A stretch of 64,000 nt of DNA from a bacterium HR28. GTDB taxonomy: Bacteria > Chloroflexota > Chloroflexia > Thermomicrobiales > Thermomicrobiaceae. Below, one piece after another: positions 1 to 9,777 of the stretch (positions are counted from its first letter, which is position 1; each line of letters begins with the position of its first letter). The notes below the pieces were generated by a model. It saw only the letters and a program-made list of their open reading frames with translations. It ran no database searches and had not been told where the DNA came from. The DNA is taken from the NCBI GenBank assembly GCA_002898255.1, contig BEIE01000001.1, forward strand, positions 248,001 to 312,000. Reading direction: 5' to 3'. The position numbers and the translations under genes are program-made.

Positions 1-3000
1 CCTGCCGAGCCTCGATCGCACCATCCGGTCCGCGGATCACTCGCGCTTCGTGCCAGAGCCAGATTGGCTGACCATCCTTGCGGAGGAACCGATACTCCAG
101 GCGAAGCGGCTCCCCTGTCTCCTCGTGTTGCCAAAAGAGCTTGAGTACCCACTCACGATCCTCAGGATGCACACGACGGGCCCAAATACCGGGCTGTTTC
201 CACTCTTCCGGTGTGTAGCCAGTGATAGCTTCGATTTGTGGGCTCACATAGTGCGTCTCATATCCCGGCACGCCGTCAGGCTGACACTCAGCATATGGGG
301 CAACTCGTACAACGGCTGCCGGAAGCTGCTCAACCAGTGTCCGATATTGGGCCTCTGCGGTGCGTAGAGCCAGCTCCATTTGCTTGCGTGCAGTAATATC
401 GGTAAGCAGAACCTGCCGGTAGAGAGGCCGCCCCTCAGCGTCACAGATCACCTGTGTCCGATGCCAGATCCAGATGAGCGACCCATCCTTCCGGTAAAGC
501 CGGTATTCGATGTCCAACGGCTCGGCTGCCTCTTCGGAAGCATGCATTGCAGCAAAGACCCGCTCGCGGTCCTCCGGGTGTAACTGCCGAGTCCACGTGC
601 CCGGCACGAGCCATTCTTCCGGTGTGAATCCCGTGAGCCGCTCGATCCCTGGACTGATGTAATGAAACGTGTAGTGCCGAGTCCCGTCCTCGCCGGGCTC
701 CGAAAACGCTGAGCGAACAAGCACAGCACCTGGCAATTGCTCAACGAGCGCCCGGTAGCGTGCTTCCGCATCACGGAGGGCCAGTTCTGAGGCCTTACGC
801 TCTGTAATATCGAGTAACAGGACCTGCCGTTGTAGCGGTGTCCCGTCCGCACCGCAGATCACCCGAGAGACATGCCAGAGCCAAATAACCTGCCCATCTT
901 TCCGAATATACCGGTACTCGAGGTCAAGTGGCCCTCCTGTTCGTTCAGACTCTCGAAAAGCAGCCAACACCCGGTCGCGATCCTCCGGATGGAGTTGGCG
1001 TGACCACCGGCCTGGCTCATACCACTCCTCGACAGTAAAACCAGTAAGCCGCTCGATACCAGGACTCACATACTGGATCTCGTAGGCGATCGAACCATCA
1101 GGAAGAGGACGCGAAGATAATGCGCGAAGAATAACCGCACCTGGTAATTGTTCTACCAGGCTCCGATATCGTTCCTCAGCTGCACGCAGTGCCTCCTCAG
1201 CCTGCTTGCGTTCCGTGACATCCGTCAACAGCACTTGGCGGTAGAGTGGTTTCCCGTTTGAATCGCGAATAATTTGGGAGATACTCCATACCCAGATTAC
1301 GCTCCCATCCTTCCGGTACAAGCGATATTCGATCGAGAGCGAGGCACCTGTACGGTCGGCTTCGATAAGAGTTCGGATGACACGCTGGCGATCCTCCGGA
1401 TGCAACTGTGTCAGGAAACGTTCGGTAGTCCATTCGATCGGGGCGAAACCGGTCAGCCTTTCGATACCCGGGCCAACATAGAAATTTGGCAGATTCCTCA
1501 TCCAAGCCGCTTCGTCGGGCAGGATTGGGCGGACGAGCACCGCACCGGGTAACTGCTCGACCAGTGTCCGATAGCGCTCCTCAGCGAGCCGAAGCTGCTC
1601 AAGGAGCGTTCGCTGCTCGGTCACGTCTTGCGTGATCAGGTAGAGGTAGCGCGGCCGGCCGGCTAAATCGCGGACAAGTGCTCCCTCTTGGTGTATCCAA
1701 ACCACTCGACCGTCCTTGCGGAGGAAACGATACTCAAGTGGTCGTCTTGGTCCCTGGGTATACCATTCCTGAATCTCAGCCAGCACCTGCTCGCGGTCAT
1801 CCGGATGAATGCTGCGCATCCAGACGCCGAGTGCACTCCACTCCTCAGGGGTGTAGCCGGTGAGCTCAGTGATCCGCGGACTTGCGTACAGTGTCCGCCA
1901 ACCGAGCGTTCCATCCGGTAGTGACACCGGTTCCGGCTCAACAATGGTGACTGCAGCAGGATGATGCTCAGCAAGCAGCCGGAAGCGCTCTTCAGCCTCC
2001 TGGCGAGCTTCTTCAGCCAGCTTTTCAGCGGTCACGTCGAGTAAGAGCGAGTGCCAGTAGCGCGGAGTTCCGTCGTCATCGAGGACAAGCGTTGCTTCGT
2101 GGCGGATCCAGATGATCTGCCCATCCGCCCGTACCAGCCGATACTCGACTGCTTGACTACCGCGTTCACGGAGACACCGCTCCAGGCAAGCCAACACTTG
2201 CTGCCGATCGTCCGGGTGTACGAGGTGGAACCAGAAGCCTCCTTCAGTCCATGCTTCCGGCGGATAGCCAGTCAACCGTTCAATTTGGGGACTGACGTAC
2301 ACGAGCTCAAAGGCTGGGGTGCTGTCTGCCTGCCACGTTGGTTGGGCAGAGACAACGAGCAGTGCACCCGGGAGTTGCTCAACCAGTGTCCGGTAGCGTT
2401 CTTCTGCTTCGCGCAGTGCTTCCTCTGCGCGCTTCTGCTCTGTGACGTCGACAATAACCCCTTGCCAAGCAACCGGATGCCCAGCGCTATCTCGCAGAAG
2501 CAGGGCATACTCGCGCACCCACACGACTGAGCCATCGCGACGGATGAGGCGATAGTCGAGCGCAAAGGGCTCGCCAGTCGCGTCGGTTTGCAAACAACCA
2601 CTCGTGTAACGGGTAACATCCTCGGGATGGACCAGAGAAGCAAAGAGTTCCGGCTGCGCATAAAACTCTTCGCGCGAATAGCCCGTCAGCTGCTCGATCT
2701 GCTCATTGACATACTGCAATCGGTAGCAGGGCACACCGGAGGGATTAACAACCGGCTCCGGGTCAGTTGCGAAGATGACGGCTGGCATGGTGTGGAGCAA
2801 GGCTTGCAGCCGTGCTCGCGCCTCGTCATGTGCTCGCTCCAAGGCTTTCCGCTCGGTAATGTCAAGCATCACGCCATGGATAAAGCGCTCACCTTGTTCA
2901 TCGCGCTGCACACGTCCCCAGTCCTGCACCCAGACGATACGACCATCCCGATGCACCATACGGTATTCGAGAGAGAACTCCCTGCCCTCGGCTACCGCCT

Positions 3001-3892
3001 GCTCGATCGCAGCGATAACCGCCTCCCGATCGTCTGGGTGGAGGTGGCGTGCCCACATGCCACGCTCGCGGAGCCACTCTTCTGGCGAATAGCCGAGGAG
3101 ACGCTGGATCTGGGGACTCACATAGCTTGTCTCTGCAATCGCATCGGCCGGCGCTCGGTAGACGACGACCGACAGAAGCTCAACAAGCTCCCGGTAGCGT
3201 CGCTCGGCAGCCACAGCCCGTCGCTCACTGGCTCGCCGCGCCGAAATGTCGCGCAGGCGCAGCACATGAGCCACGGTGCAGCCATCTTCCCAAACAGGCA
3301 GATAGTCAAGCTCGATCACCGCACCGTCGCGACGCTCGAGTTCCACCTGTCGCAGTGTCTCTCCGTTGGCGAATGCCTGACGGAGACGCTCACCCAGCTC
3401 CGGGCCGAAGAACTCCTGACCGAGGAGCCGCTCGACGACGTCGAACGAAACACCAAGAGGGAACAGCGTCTCGGCACCAGTGAGCAGCCTTGCTGCTACC
3501 TTGTTCCCATAGCGCAGGACAAGCTCCGGATCGAAGACGAGGACACCGATCTCTACCTGTTCAACAAGGAAGGGGCCGAGCCAACGCTCAAGTGCCGTTG
3601 GATCGTCCAGTGGTGGTCGCAAACTATCCGGGAGCGGCCGGAGCAGCCAGCTGGCGGTGGCAAATTCCCCTGGCACACTCGCCACCTGGTACCGCTGCAT
3701 CCCTTCAGACAAGAGGAGCGTGAGTTCGGCCCACCCTGGCTCACCGTCTCGAGCAGCGACCAAGAGCGCCTCGGCCCGCTCCCGTTCCTGCGGGAGGACG
3801 AGCTCGACAATCGGTTGCCCGAGCGGCGCAGCACCAGGAGGAACCGCCTCGGTGATCAACCCGCGCGCATCCAATCGGAGGAGGATGGTCAT
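1..3892 (-). CDS. Tandem multi-PAS/PAC sensory protein, C-terminus outside window
   Basis: This leftward frame stays open from an ATG at 3892 to the window edge, giving about 1,297 codons with the stop not visible. After an N-terminal region of about 230 residues (a first PAS-like segment) come at least eight PAS-PAC units. They repeat every 402-423 bp and can be recognised at about 2950, 2550, 2125, 1715, 1310, 900, 495 and 85. Each unit starts with a segment like RYRTLVEQLPGA and contains a PAC strand of the type EYRFLRKDGQPIWLW. PAS domains bind small ligands or cofactors and mediate signalling; the output domain (histidine kinase, GGDEF or other) should lie left of position 1. No membrane segment is seen in this part, so a cytosolic location is likely. 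The start is not backed by a strong ribosome site; an in-frame TTG lies three codons upstream. Confidence 0.85.
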   Translation of the reverse strand, partial: MTILLRLDARGLITEAVPPGAAPLGQPIVELVLPQERERAEALLVAARDGEPGWAELTLLLSEGMQRYQVASVPGEFATASWLLRPLPDSLRPPLDDPTALERWLGPFLVEQVEIGVLVFDPELVLRYGNKVAARLLTGAETLFPLGVSFDVVERLLGQEFFGPELGERLRQAFANGETLRQVELERRDGAVIELDYLPVWEDGCTVAHVLRLRDISARRASERRAVAAERRYRELVELLSVVVYRAPADAIAETSYVSPQIQRLLGYSPEEWLRERGMWARHLHPDDREAVIAAIEQAVAEGREFSLEYRMVHRDGRIVWVQDWGRVQRDEQGERFIHGVMLDITERKALERAHDEARARLQALLHTMPAVIFATDPEPVVNPSGVPCYRLQYVNEQIEQLTGYSREEFYAQPELFASLVHPEDVTRYTSGCLQTDATGEPFALDYRLIRRDGSVVWVREYALLLRDSAGHPVAWQGVIVDVTEQKRAEEALREAEERYRTLVEQLPGALLVVSAQPTWQADSTPAFELVYVSPQIERLTGYPPEAWTEGGFWFHLVHPDDRQQVLACLERCLRERGSQAVEYRLVRADGQIIWIRHEATLVLDDDGTPRYWHSLLLDVTAEKLAEEARQEAEERFRLLAEHHPAAVTIVEPEPVSLPDGTLGWRTLYASPRITELTGYTPEEWSALGVWMRSIHPDDREQVLAEIQEWYTQGPRRPLEYRFLRKDGRVVWIHQEGALVRDLAGRPRYLYLITQDVTEQRTLLEQLRLAEERYRTLVEQLPGAVLVRPILPDEAAWMRNLPNFYVGPGIERLTGFAPIEWTTERFLTQLHPEDRQRVIRTLIEADRTGASLSIEYRLYRKDGSVIWVWSISQIIRDSNGKPLYRQVLLTDVTERKQAEEALRAAEERYRSLVEQLPGAVILRALSSRPLPDGSIAYEIQYVSPGIERLTGFTVEEWYEPGRWSRQLHPEDRDRVLAAFRESERTGGPLDLEYRYIRKDGQVIWLWHVSRVICGADGTPLQRQVLLLDITERKASELALRDAEARYRALVEQLPGAVLVRSAFSEPGEDGTRHYTFHYISPGIERLTGFTPEEWLVPGTWTRQLHPEDRERVFAAMHASEEAAEPLDIEYRLYRKDGSLIWIWHRTQVICDAEGRPLYRQVLLTDITARKQMELALRTAEAQYRTLVEQLPAAVVRVAPYAECQPDGVPGYETHYVSPQIEAITGYTPEEWKQPGIWARRVHPEDREWVLKLFWQHEETGEPLRLEYRFLRKDGQPIWLWHEARVIRGPDGAIEARQ

Positions 3893-4279
3893 GGTCGTCA
3901 AGGTCGTCTTCTGCACCCTGCCATTGTCCACAGCGCTGCCAGACCGATTCGCCAGTATATCCCGCGGACACACCACACCTGTGCAGAGTGTCGGCGAAGG
4001 CGGGCATGGAGAAGGTGACCAATTCCTCCCAAATTCTCCTCGCCAGGGCGGGAGAACCGATACGCCGCGAGAACATTTCCCTTCCCTGTTCGGCCTTTTC
4101 CCGAATCGCTGGCCGGTATCGTGGCGGTCTTCAGCTTCGCGTGCAAGCTGCAGCGGAAACGCGGCGCGTTTCTTAGTCCTTGCAGGAGAATTGATGAACC
4201 ACCCCGTAACGGATGCGAGCCGTCGTCGGTCCGGGCTGCTGCTCGGGTACAATGGCAGAGTGTGCCGGAGGCACGAACA
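3893..4279. other. Divergent intergenic region between the PAS protein and cca
   Basis: This 387-bp stretch separates two divergent genes. I see no gene. A TACAAT at 4248-4253 could be a -10 element for the rightward gene, but no matching -35 is evident. Confidence 0.5.
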
Positions 4280-5752
4280 GTGAACGAGCGAGGGGCGATC
4301 GAACTGCGAACGCGACTAGACAGCTCGGTACTCGAGCGACTGCCACCGCCGCTGCATGACATCAACGATCGGCTGGCGCGCGTCTTCAGCCGTACCGGCC
4401 ACGAACTCTACCTGGTCGGCGGTGTCGTGCGTGACCTCCTGCTCGGCCGACCGGTCACAGACCTGGACTACACCACCTCGGCACACCCAGAGGAGACAAA
4501 GCGCCTGGGCCTAGAGGCAGGGGCTGACAGCATCTACACAGTTGGGGAAGCCTTCGGAACGATCGGCCTCGTCTTTGCGGGCGTTACAGTGGAGATCACG
4601 ACGTACCGTACCGAGTGGTATCCGACACCTGACCGACGACCAGCGGTCCGCTTTGGAACCAGCCTCCGCGAAGACCTGGCACGACGCGATTTCACAGTGA
4701 ACGCGATGGCCGTCCATGCCGTCACCGGCGAATTGATCGACCCGTTCGGTGGCCTTCGCGACCTTGAACGGCGGATCCTGCGCGCCGTTGGCGACCCGCG
4801 CGAGCGTTTCCGGGAAGATCCTTTGCGCATGCTGCGGGCCGCACGCTTTGCCGCTCAGCTTGGCTTCGACGTTGAGCTGGAGACGCGTGCTGCGATCTGC
4901 GAACTTGCCGCTGAACTTCAGCGCGTGAGCGTCGAGAGGATTGCGTTAGAGCTGAACCGCTTACTCCTCTCGCCAGAACCGGATCGCGGCCTTGAGCTCT
5001 TGCGCCAGACCGGTCTCTTACCGTACGTCTTGCCAGAACTCGTTCCGCTGGCCGAGGATATTGCCGACCGGCGCCACAAAGACATCTGGCGCCATACCTT
5101 ACAGGTCGTCCGCCAGAGCCCACCGCGTCTCGCCGTGCGTTGGGCCGCCCTCTTGCACGACGCTGCCAAGCCGATGACGCGGACGATCGACGAGCGTGGC
5201 GAAGTCCACTTCTTCGGGCACGAGATCGAGGGCGCACATCTGGCGCGCAAGGCGTTGCGGCGCCTCCGACAAGAGAAGGCGCTCATTGAACGCGTGGCGC
5301 GGCTCGTCGAGCTGCATCTTCGTCCGGCTGCCTATGATGAGACGTGGACCGACTCGGCCGTGCGTCGTCTCATGGTCGAGGCCGGTGATCTCCTGGACGA
5401 CCTTCTTGACCTTGTTGCCGCCGACGTGACAAGTGCACGCGCTGCTCGTCGCCGAGAAGCTGCTGCACGGATCGCCCGCCTCCGGGCACACATCCGACGC
5501 CTCGAGGAAGAAGCAGCGCTGGCGCAAATCAAAAGTCCACTGGATGGCCATGAACTGATGGCGATCTTTGGCTTGCCACCGGGGCGCTGGATCGCTGAGG
5601 TGAAGAACTACCTCCGTGAACTCGTCATTGAGGGACAGCTCGCTCCTGGTGACAAAGAGACCGCTCGCATGCTCGCCGAGCGCTGGGTCGCTGAACACCC
5701 CGAAGTCATCACACAGGTCGCACGGCCGTCCCGCGGATCGTCTGCCCAGTGA
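4280..5752 (+). CDS. cca: CCA tRNA nucleotidyltransferase / poly(A) polymerase family, with HD domain
   Basis: This 490-aa protein belongs to the class II nucleotidyltransferases that add or repair the CCA end of tRNA. The head carries [22 protein letters not shown] (flexible loop plus the metal-binding DxD, read here as DLD), then [10 protein letters not shown] and the [24 protein letters not shown] region typical of the neck. The C-terminal half has an HD-type phosphohydrolase signature (WRHTLQVV, then LLHDAAKP). The frame is open upstream, but a GTG at 4280 is preceded by GGAGG at good spacing and gives a normal N-terminus. The tRNA in this window has no encoded CCA, which fits a need for this enzyme. 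Its 3' end overlaps the convergent next gene by 44 bp. Whether it is a pure CCA enzyme or has poly(A) activity cannot be told from sequence. Confidence 0.9.
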   Translation: MNERGAIELRTRLDSSVLERLPPPLHDINDRLARVFSRTGHELYLVGGVVRDLLLGRPVTDLDYTTSAHPEETKRLGLEAGADSIYTVGEAFGTIGLVFAGVTVEITTYRTEWYPTPDRRPAVRFGTSLREDLARRDFTVNAMAVHAVTGELIDPFGGLRDLERRILRAVGDPRERFREDPLRMLRAARFAAQLGFDVELETRAAICELAAELQRVSVERIALELNRLLLSPEPDRGLELLRQTGLLPYVLPELVPLAEDIADRRHKDIWRHTLQVVRQSPPRLAVRWAALLHDAAKPMTRTIDERGEVHFFGHEIEGAHLARKALRRLRQEKALIERVARLVELHLRPAAYDETWTDSAVRRLMVEAGDLLDDLLDLVAADVTSARAARRREAAARIARLRAHIRRLEEEAALAQIKSPLDGHELMAIFGLPPGRWIAEVKNYLRELVIEGQLAPGDKETARMLAERWVAEHPEVITQVARPSRGSSAQ

Positions 5753-7526
5753 CCAGGACGTCGCTCCTCTCCTCGAGGGGCCGAAATGAGCCAGCGACTC
5801 GCGTGAGTTGCTGGGCCGCCTCATCGATCCGCGCCGTCATGTCATTGAGTTGCTCAGTTTCGGCATGCAGTTGCTCGACAAGAACAGCCAGCGCTTCCGC
5901 GGCACTGCTCGTCTCGCGGCTGCCAGCGGCGACCTCGCGCACCTGGTGGGCGACCCGACTCAACGTCGCAGCCACTTCTTCGGTCGCAGCGGTATGTCCC
6001 TCAACAACACGTGCGACGCGCTCAATTTCCGCGACGACCTCCTCCTTCGCTCGTGCCATCGTCGCGCTCGTGGTCCCGATCGCACTCATCCGCTGCCCGA
6101 TGTCCTGTGCACTTGCCATCAAACGCTGTAACGCGGACTCTGCCTCAGCTGCTAGTGTCACACCCTCCTCCACCTCGCGGACACCGGCCGAGGTGACAGC
6201 CACTACATCGTTCAGCGTCCGCAAGATCTGCTCGACAAGACCACGGATCTCCTGTGTTGTCGTGCTCGAGCGCTCAGCGAGCTTCCGGACCTCCTCTGCC
6301 ACCACTGCAAAGCCTTTCCCAGCCTCCCCAGCTCGCGCCGCCTCGATGGCCGCATTCAGCGCAAGCAGGTTGGTCTGTCGCGCCAGTTCGTCGACCGCTT
6401 CCACCATCTGTGTGATGGAGCGGGAGAGGTGGGCCATTTCCTCGACTCGCGTACTCACCTGGCGCATCCCCTCGCCTGACCGACGCAAGGAGGTAATCGC
6501 ACGACGAACCGTTTCGCCCCCAACCTGTGCTTCCTCCACGTTCCGTTGGCTCGCTACCACACCATCTTCGGCAGCGGCCGTCACGGCTTGGATATGCGCC
6601 GCGAGAGCTTGTGCGAGCTCGGTGAGACGACGCAACGCCTGCTGTTGTTCGCCCGCGCCGCGAGCGATATCGGCGACAGCACGCTGGACTTCTTCCACTG
6701 CCTGTTCGGCAGCTTGCAGATATTCGCTTTGACGGATTGCTCCTTTGGACACTACCTGTACAGCCTGGGTCGCCTCCGCCGCGGCATGAGTGAGACTACG
6801 GCTTGTCGCACCGAGTCGCTCGCTCGTCGTGATCGCCAGCTCCGTCGCCCGCTGTAGACTCGCGACTGCCTCCCGAACCGTTGCCTTGAGCTCACGGTAA
6901 CAATCAGAGAGATCATCCTCGGGTCGTTCTGGCACCACCGATGCAAGGTCGAAACCGACCGCATCAAGAAACTCGAAGAAGAAGGCATCGACCACTGCCT
7001 GCTGGTCAAGATTGAACACCTTGGCGAGCGCGCGCTCGACTCGCCACCATCGCCAGGGCTGAAGTGGGAAGCTACGGCGCAACTCGGCACGAACAAGGTC
7101 GAGGTAGCGTCCATAACTACCGACATACCACTTCATCGGAAGATCGATCACATTGTGCTGGGCGCCGATTCGTAAGCGTCGCCCGAAGTAGCCGAGATCA
7201 TAGCCGTCGCGAGCAGCGCGAAAGATTTCGCGAAAGTACTCGGCTTGGGTTCGCTCGAGACGGCGACGCAGTTCTGCGAGCGTGATTCCACGCGACTGCG
7301 CGTAGCGCTCAAAGAACCGTCGGGTCGGCTCAAAGCTGAACTGGAAGTCGTAGAAACGTTGGGCGATCCGGTCGGCTACACGCTCGGCCCACGGTGCCAT
7401 CCGGGCGAGCTCCTGCCGTTCCCGCTCGGTGAGTCCAAGGAAAGCAACACGCTGCCGTACCCCAGCTAATGTGATGCGGACCGCTGCTGCAAGGTCACGC
7501 GGTGCACTGTGGACACGATCATCCAT
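5709..7526 (-). CDS. Globin-coupled methyl-accepting chemotaxis protein (HemAT-like)
   Basis: This soluble 605-aa sensor has an N-terminal protoglobin domain (residues about 20-190) and a C-terminal MCP signalling domain. The proximal haem ligand is probably His124 in [20 protein letters not shown], which matches the HemAT segment around its haem histidine; [15 protein letters not shown] is also HemAT-like. The MCP hairpin tip reads [20 protein letters not shown] and [15 protein letters not shown], flanked by long Ala/Glu-rich coiled coil. There are no transmembrane segments, as in HemAT. The family senses oxygen or other gases through haem and signals to CheA/CheW. The ATG at 7526 is preceded by AAGGAGG; an upstream in-frame ATG adds 14 unlikely residues. 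No che genes are in the window, so the target pathway is unknown. Confidence 0.9.
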   Translation of the reverse strand: MDDRVHSAPRDLAAAVRITLAGVRQRVAFLGLTERERQELARMAPWAERVADRIAQRFYDFQFSFEPTRRFFERYAQSRGITLAELRRRLERTQAEYFREIFRAARDGYDLGYFGRRLRIGAQHNVIDLPMKWYVGSYGRYLDLVRAELRRSFPLQPWRWWRVERALAKVFNLDQQAVVDAFFFEFLDAVGFDLASVVPERPEDDLSDCYRELKATVREAVASLQRATELAITTSERLGATSRSLTHAAAEATQAVQVVSKGAIRQSEYLQAAEQAVEEVQRAVADIARGAGEQQQALRRLTELAQALAAHIQAVTAAAEDGVVASQRNVEEAQVGGETVRRAITSLRRSGEGMRQVSTRVEEMAHLSRSITQMVEAVDELARQTNLLALNAAIEAARAGEAGKGFAVVAEEVRKLAERSSTTTQEIRGLVEQILRTLNDVVAVTSAGVREVEEGVTLAAEAESALQRLMASAQDIGQRMSAIGTTSATMARAKEEVVAEIERVARVVEGHTAATEEVAATLSRVAHQVREVAAGSRETSSAAEALAVLVEQLHAETEQLNDMTARIDEAAQQLTRVAGSFRPLEERSDVLVTGQTIRGTAVRPV

Positions 7527-7748
7527 GACAGATAATCCTCCTTTCCACGTTCCGGCTGCCGTCTTCACACGCCTTTTGTTACTATCGTGTTGAGATTGGA
7601 ACGGAAGACATCCTCCTCCGTCGATTTCGTTCGCTAATTCTCCAGCGAATAACGACGAAACACGGCGTTCTCACCAGTCTTCCCTCCTAGGAAAGAAGTT
7701 GGATCGCATCGGTACGTTCGTTCATTAGACTGAGCAGCGAGGGAGACG

Positions 7749-8840
7749 GTGCAGGATCGAAATTCGCTCACCAGTACGATCGACGAGTGGCTCGCCGGTC
7801 GTCCTGCGGCAACGCGTCGCGCCTATATCCACGACGTCCAAGAGTTCCTCTCAGCAGTCGGCGGAAACTTCGCCCAGCTGGACGAGGCGGCGATTCGTCG
7901 TTGGCTAGCGACATTCGAGCGTCGTCATCTGGCACCAGCGACGATGCGACGCAAGCTTGCCGCCGTCCGTTCTTTTCTCCGCTTTCTCCACGACCAGGGA
8001 ATCTTGGAACGTGACTTGAGTCAAACTATCCCTACGCTAGTACGACCGAACGCCGCACCAGCGCCAGCAATCCGCACGACTGAACGAGGCCGTTTTCTTG
8101 CTGCCGCGCTGCGTGTGGCCGAGCCGCGTCTTAAGCTACTCCTGTGGCTCGTGGGCTGTGGTTGCCCCCTGCCGGCCATCACGCAACTCCGCTGGCAAGA
8201 CCTCCAGCAGAACGAGGGAGAAGGCATCGCCATTTGCCACGACGACCGCGACCGACCGCTGCGCTGCGTGATCCCAGGGATCATCTGGCGCTCGCTCGAG
8301 CAACTCAAAGCCACTGCTCCCGCCAACGCGCCTGTCTTCATTCGACCGGACGGGACGCCTGCTACACCGCAAGACCTCGCCGACACCATCGGCTGGGTTC
8401 TCGAGGGAACGACCACAGATCTATCACCCCCCACCACCCGAGAACATGACCGTCTCCTGACGCTCAGCGAGGTAGCCCAACGGCTCGGCCTGCCGGAGAC
8501 GACCGTTCGCTACTATCGAGACCGCTTCGCGCCATATCTCCCCGTGGTCGGGGAAGGACGATCGCGTCGTTATCCACCGCAAGCTGTCGAGCGGCTGCGC
8601 TGGATCGTTGAGCAACTCCGCGCCGGGTCTTCAGTACAAGAGATCGAGGCGCAACTCCGCAGTCATGCTCGCGCAGTCGTTCCCCCTTCGGGACAAGATG
8701 CTCAGCTTGTGGAAACGGTCGATCGGCTAAGCCAGCGCATCAGCGAGCTGACGGAGAGTCTTCTCCGTGTTGCCCGGGCACTCGAGGAACAGGGGCGTTC
8801 TCTTCTCACTGGGAAGCCACCAGAACCCTCATCATCCTGA
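7749..8840 (+). CDS. Degenerate tyrosine recombinase fused to MerR-type DNA-binding domain
   Basis: This 363-aa protein has three parts. Residues about 10-95 are a SAM-like core-binding domain of phage integrases (TRRAYIHDVQEFLSAV, then TMRRKLAAVRSFLRFLHDQG). Residues about 110-225 resemble the recombinase catalytic fold (LKLLLWLVGCGCPLPAITQL then RWQDL), but the first catalytic Arg position is lost and no HxxR box or nucleophilic Tyr follows. Residues about 235-300 are a clear MerR helix-turn-helix (LTLSEVAQRLGLPETTVRYY), followed by a helical tail. It starts with GTG. I infer a DNA-binding regulator or structural DNA-binding protein derived from a recombinase, not an active integrase. Neighbouring genes give no further clue. 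Confidence 0.75.
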   Translation: MQDRNSLTSTIDEWLAGRPAATRRAYIHDVQEFLSAVGGNFAQLDEAAIRRWLATFERRHLAPATMRRKLAAVRSFLRFLHDQGILERDLSQTIPTLVRPNAAPAPAIRTTERGRFLAAALRVAEPRLKLLLWLVGCGCPLPAITQLRWQDLQQNEGEGIAICHDDRDRPLRCVIPGIIWRSLEQLKATAPANAPVFIRPDGTPATPQDLADTIGWVLEGTTTDLSPPTTREHDRLLTLSEVAQRLGLPETTVRYYRDRFAPYLPVVGEGRSRRYPPQAVERLRWIVEQLRAGSSVQEIEAQLRSHARAVVPPSGQDAQLVETVDRLSQRISELTESLLRVARALEEQGRSLLTGKPPEPSSS

Positions 8841-9026
8841 CCAGCACATTGGGCCAGATGCTCCTGAGTAGACATCCACAACCTACAGGCCGGGGCTCGT
8901 TCATGAGCGACAGTTAACCAGGGCTCCTGCCCTCTGTCCTCGCTCCGGTACTGCTCCATCGTCAGCGCTGGTAGGCAGCATTGCTCCCTTGATCGTGGCC
9001 CCTTGAGTTGACACACACTCTCCCTG
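8841..9026. other. Convergent intergenic region
   Basis: This is a short stretch between convergent genes. No gene is visible and I saw no convincing terminator with a T-run. Confidence 0.4.
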
Positions 9027-9584
9027 TCAGTCGACGAGCGTACGAGCTGCCCAGATCGTGTCCGGAAAGCGCGTGCGAAGGATAGTCCAGACCCGATCGA
9101 GCTCTGGACGGGAGCGTGTCGCCAGGTAGACAGCGACACCCCACCAGTACGCCGCCTCCGGTGCCCAGGGGCTCGGCGGTTCCCGTTCGGCGATCCGGCG
9201 GAACAGCGCGCTCGCCTCCTGGAAGCGGGCCCAATGCAGTGCGACGTGTCCCTCACCAAGATCGAGGAGTTCCAGAAAGAGATCAGGGGGCAAGAAGTCT
9301 GGACTCCGGTAACGCACCTCACCACGCCGATCAAGAAAGAGGATCGTCGGCGTCCAAATCACCCCGAGCGGACGCAGCCATTCGCGCGGATCGTGAAAGA
9401 GATCCAGCGAAAGTGGCACGAATCGCTCTCTGATCGCCGCCACGACACGTGGATCGCTGAAGGTCGCGGCTTCCAGCCGCGCACATCCCCGTCAGTCGGT
9501 TTTCCAGACATAGACAAGAATCGGCTTGCGTTCTTGCTGCGCCGCCTCGAGCGCCTCTGGAAGGTTTCGTCGCCAGGTAAACAT
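9027..9584 (-). CDS. Thioredoxin-like protein with in-frame UGA at the first redox-Cys position (candidate selenoprotein)
   Basis: The ATG at 9584 has a strong ribosome site (GGAGGTG, about 6 bases away) and encodes MFTWRRNLPEALEAAQQERK followed by PILVYVWKTD. Codon 31 (9494-9492) is TGA, and the same frame continues RGCARLEAATFSDPRV and so on, giving D-UGA-R-G-C where thioredoxin-fold proteins have CxxC. Downstream are the cis-Pro strand WTPTILFLD and a helical, TPR-like C-terminus ending ARTLVD. With UGA read as selenocysteine the protein is 185 aa. The bases right after UGA can form a 7-bp stem, CGCGGCT/AGCCGCG, with loop GGA beginning 17 nt after the UGA. This is compatible with known bacterial SECIS spacing and loop-G rules. 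Expected role: a thiol or selenol oxidoreductase. The alternative is a nonsense mutation or sequencing error in a CxxC gene. Confidence 0.6.
9477..9493 (-). promoter_or_regulatory. Possible bacterial SECIS hairpin downstream of the UGA codon
   Basis: On the minus strand the UGA (9494-9492) is followed by 10 nt and then a 7-bp helix CGCGGCT/AGCCGCG around a GGA loop. A G stands at the first loop position, as selenocysteine-specific SelB recognition normally requires. The helix lies within roughly 9459-9482 of the coding strand just past the UGA; the coordinates given are approximate. In GC-rich DNA such helices also arise by chance, so this is supportive only. Confidence 0.35.
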
Positions 9585-9777
9585 CGAGACACCTCCAGCA
9601 CTCGTACAGCACTGGCAGTATCAGTGCCAGTCGGTCTGTTCGCAAGGGGCCGTCACTCCTGATCTCGACGCGAGGTTATCAAGGGTTTGGCGCATTCACT
9701 GGCCGAGGGCTCTGCGGAGCAGACCTTTGATCATTCCGCATACCCTACGGAATTGCGGCTACTATTTCGGAACCCTG

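Noticed and set aside
7749-8840. Active integrase marking a mobile element
   Set aside because: Catalytic residues are absent, and no attachment sites, flanking repeats or phage genes are seen.
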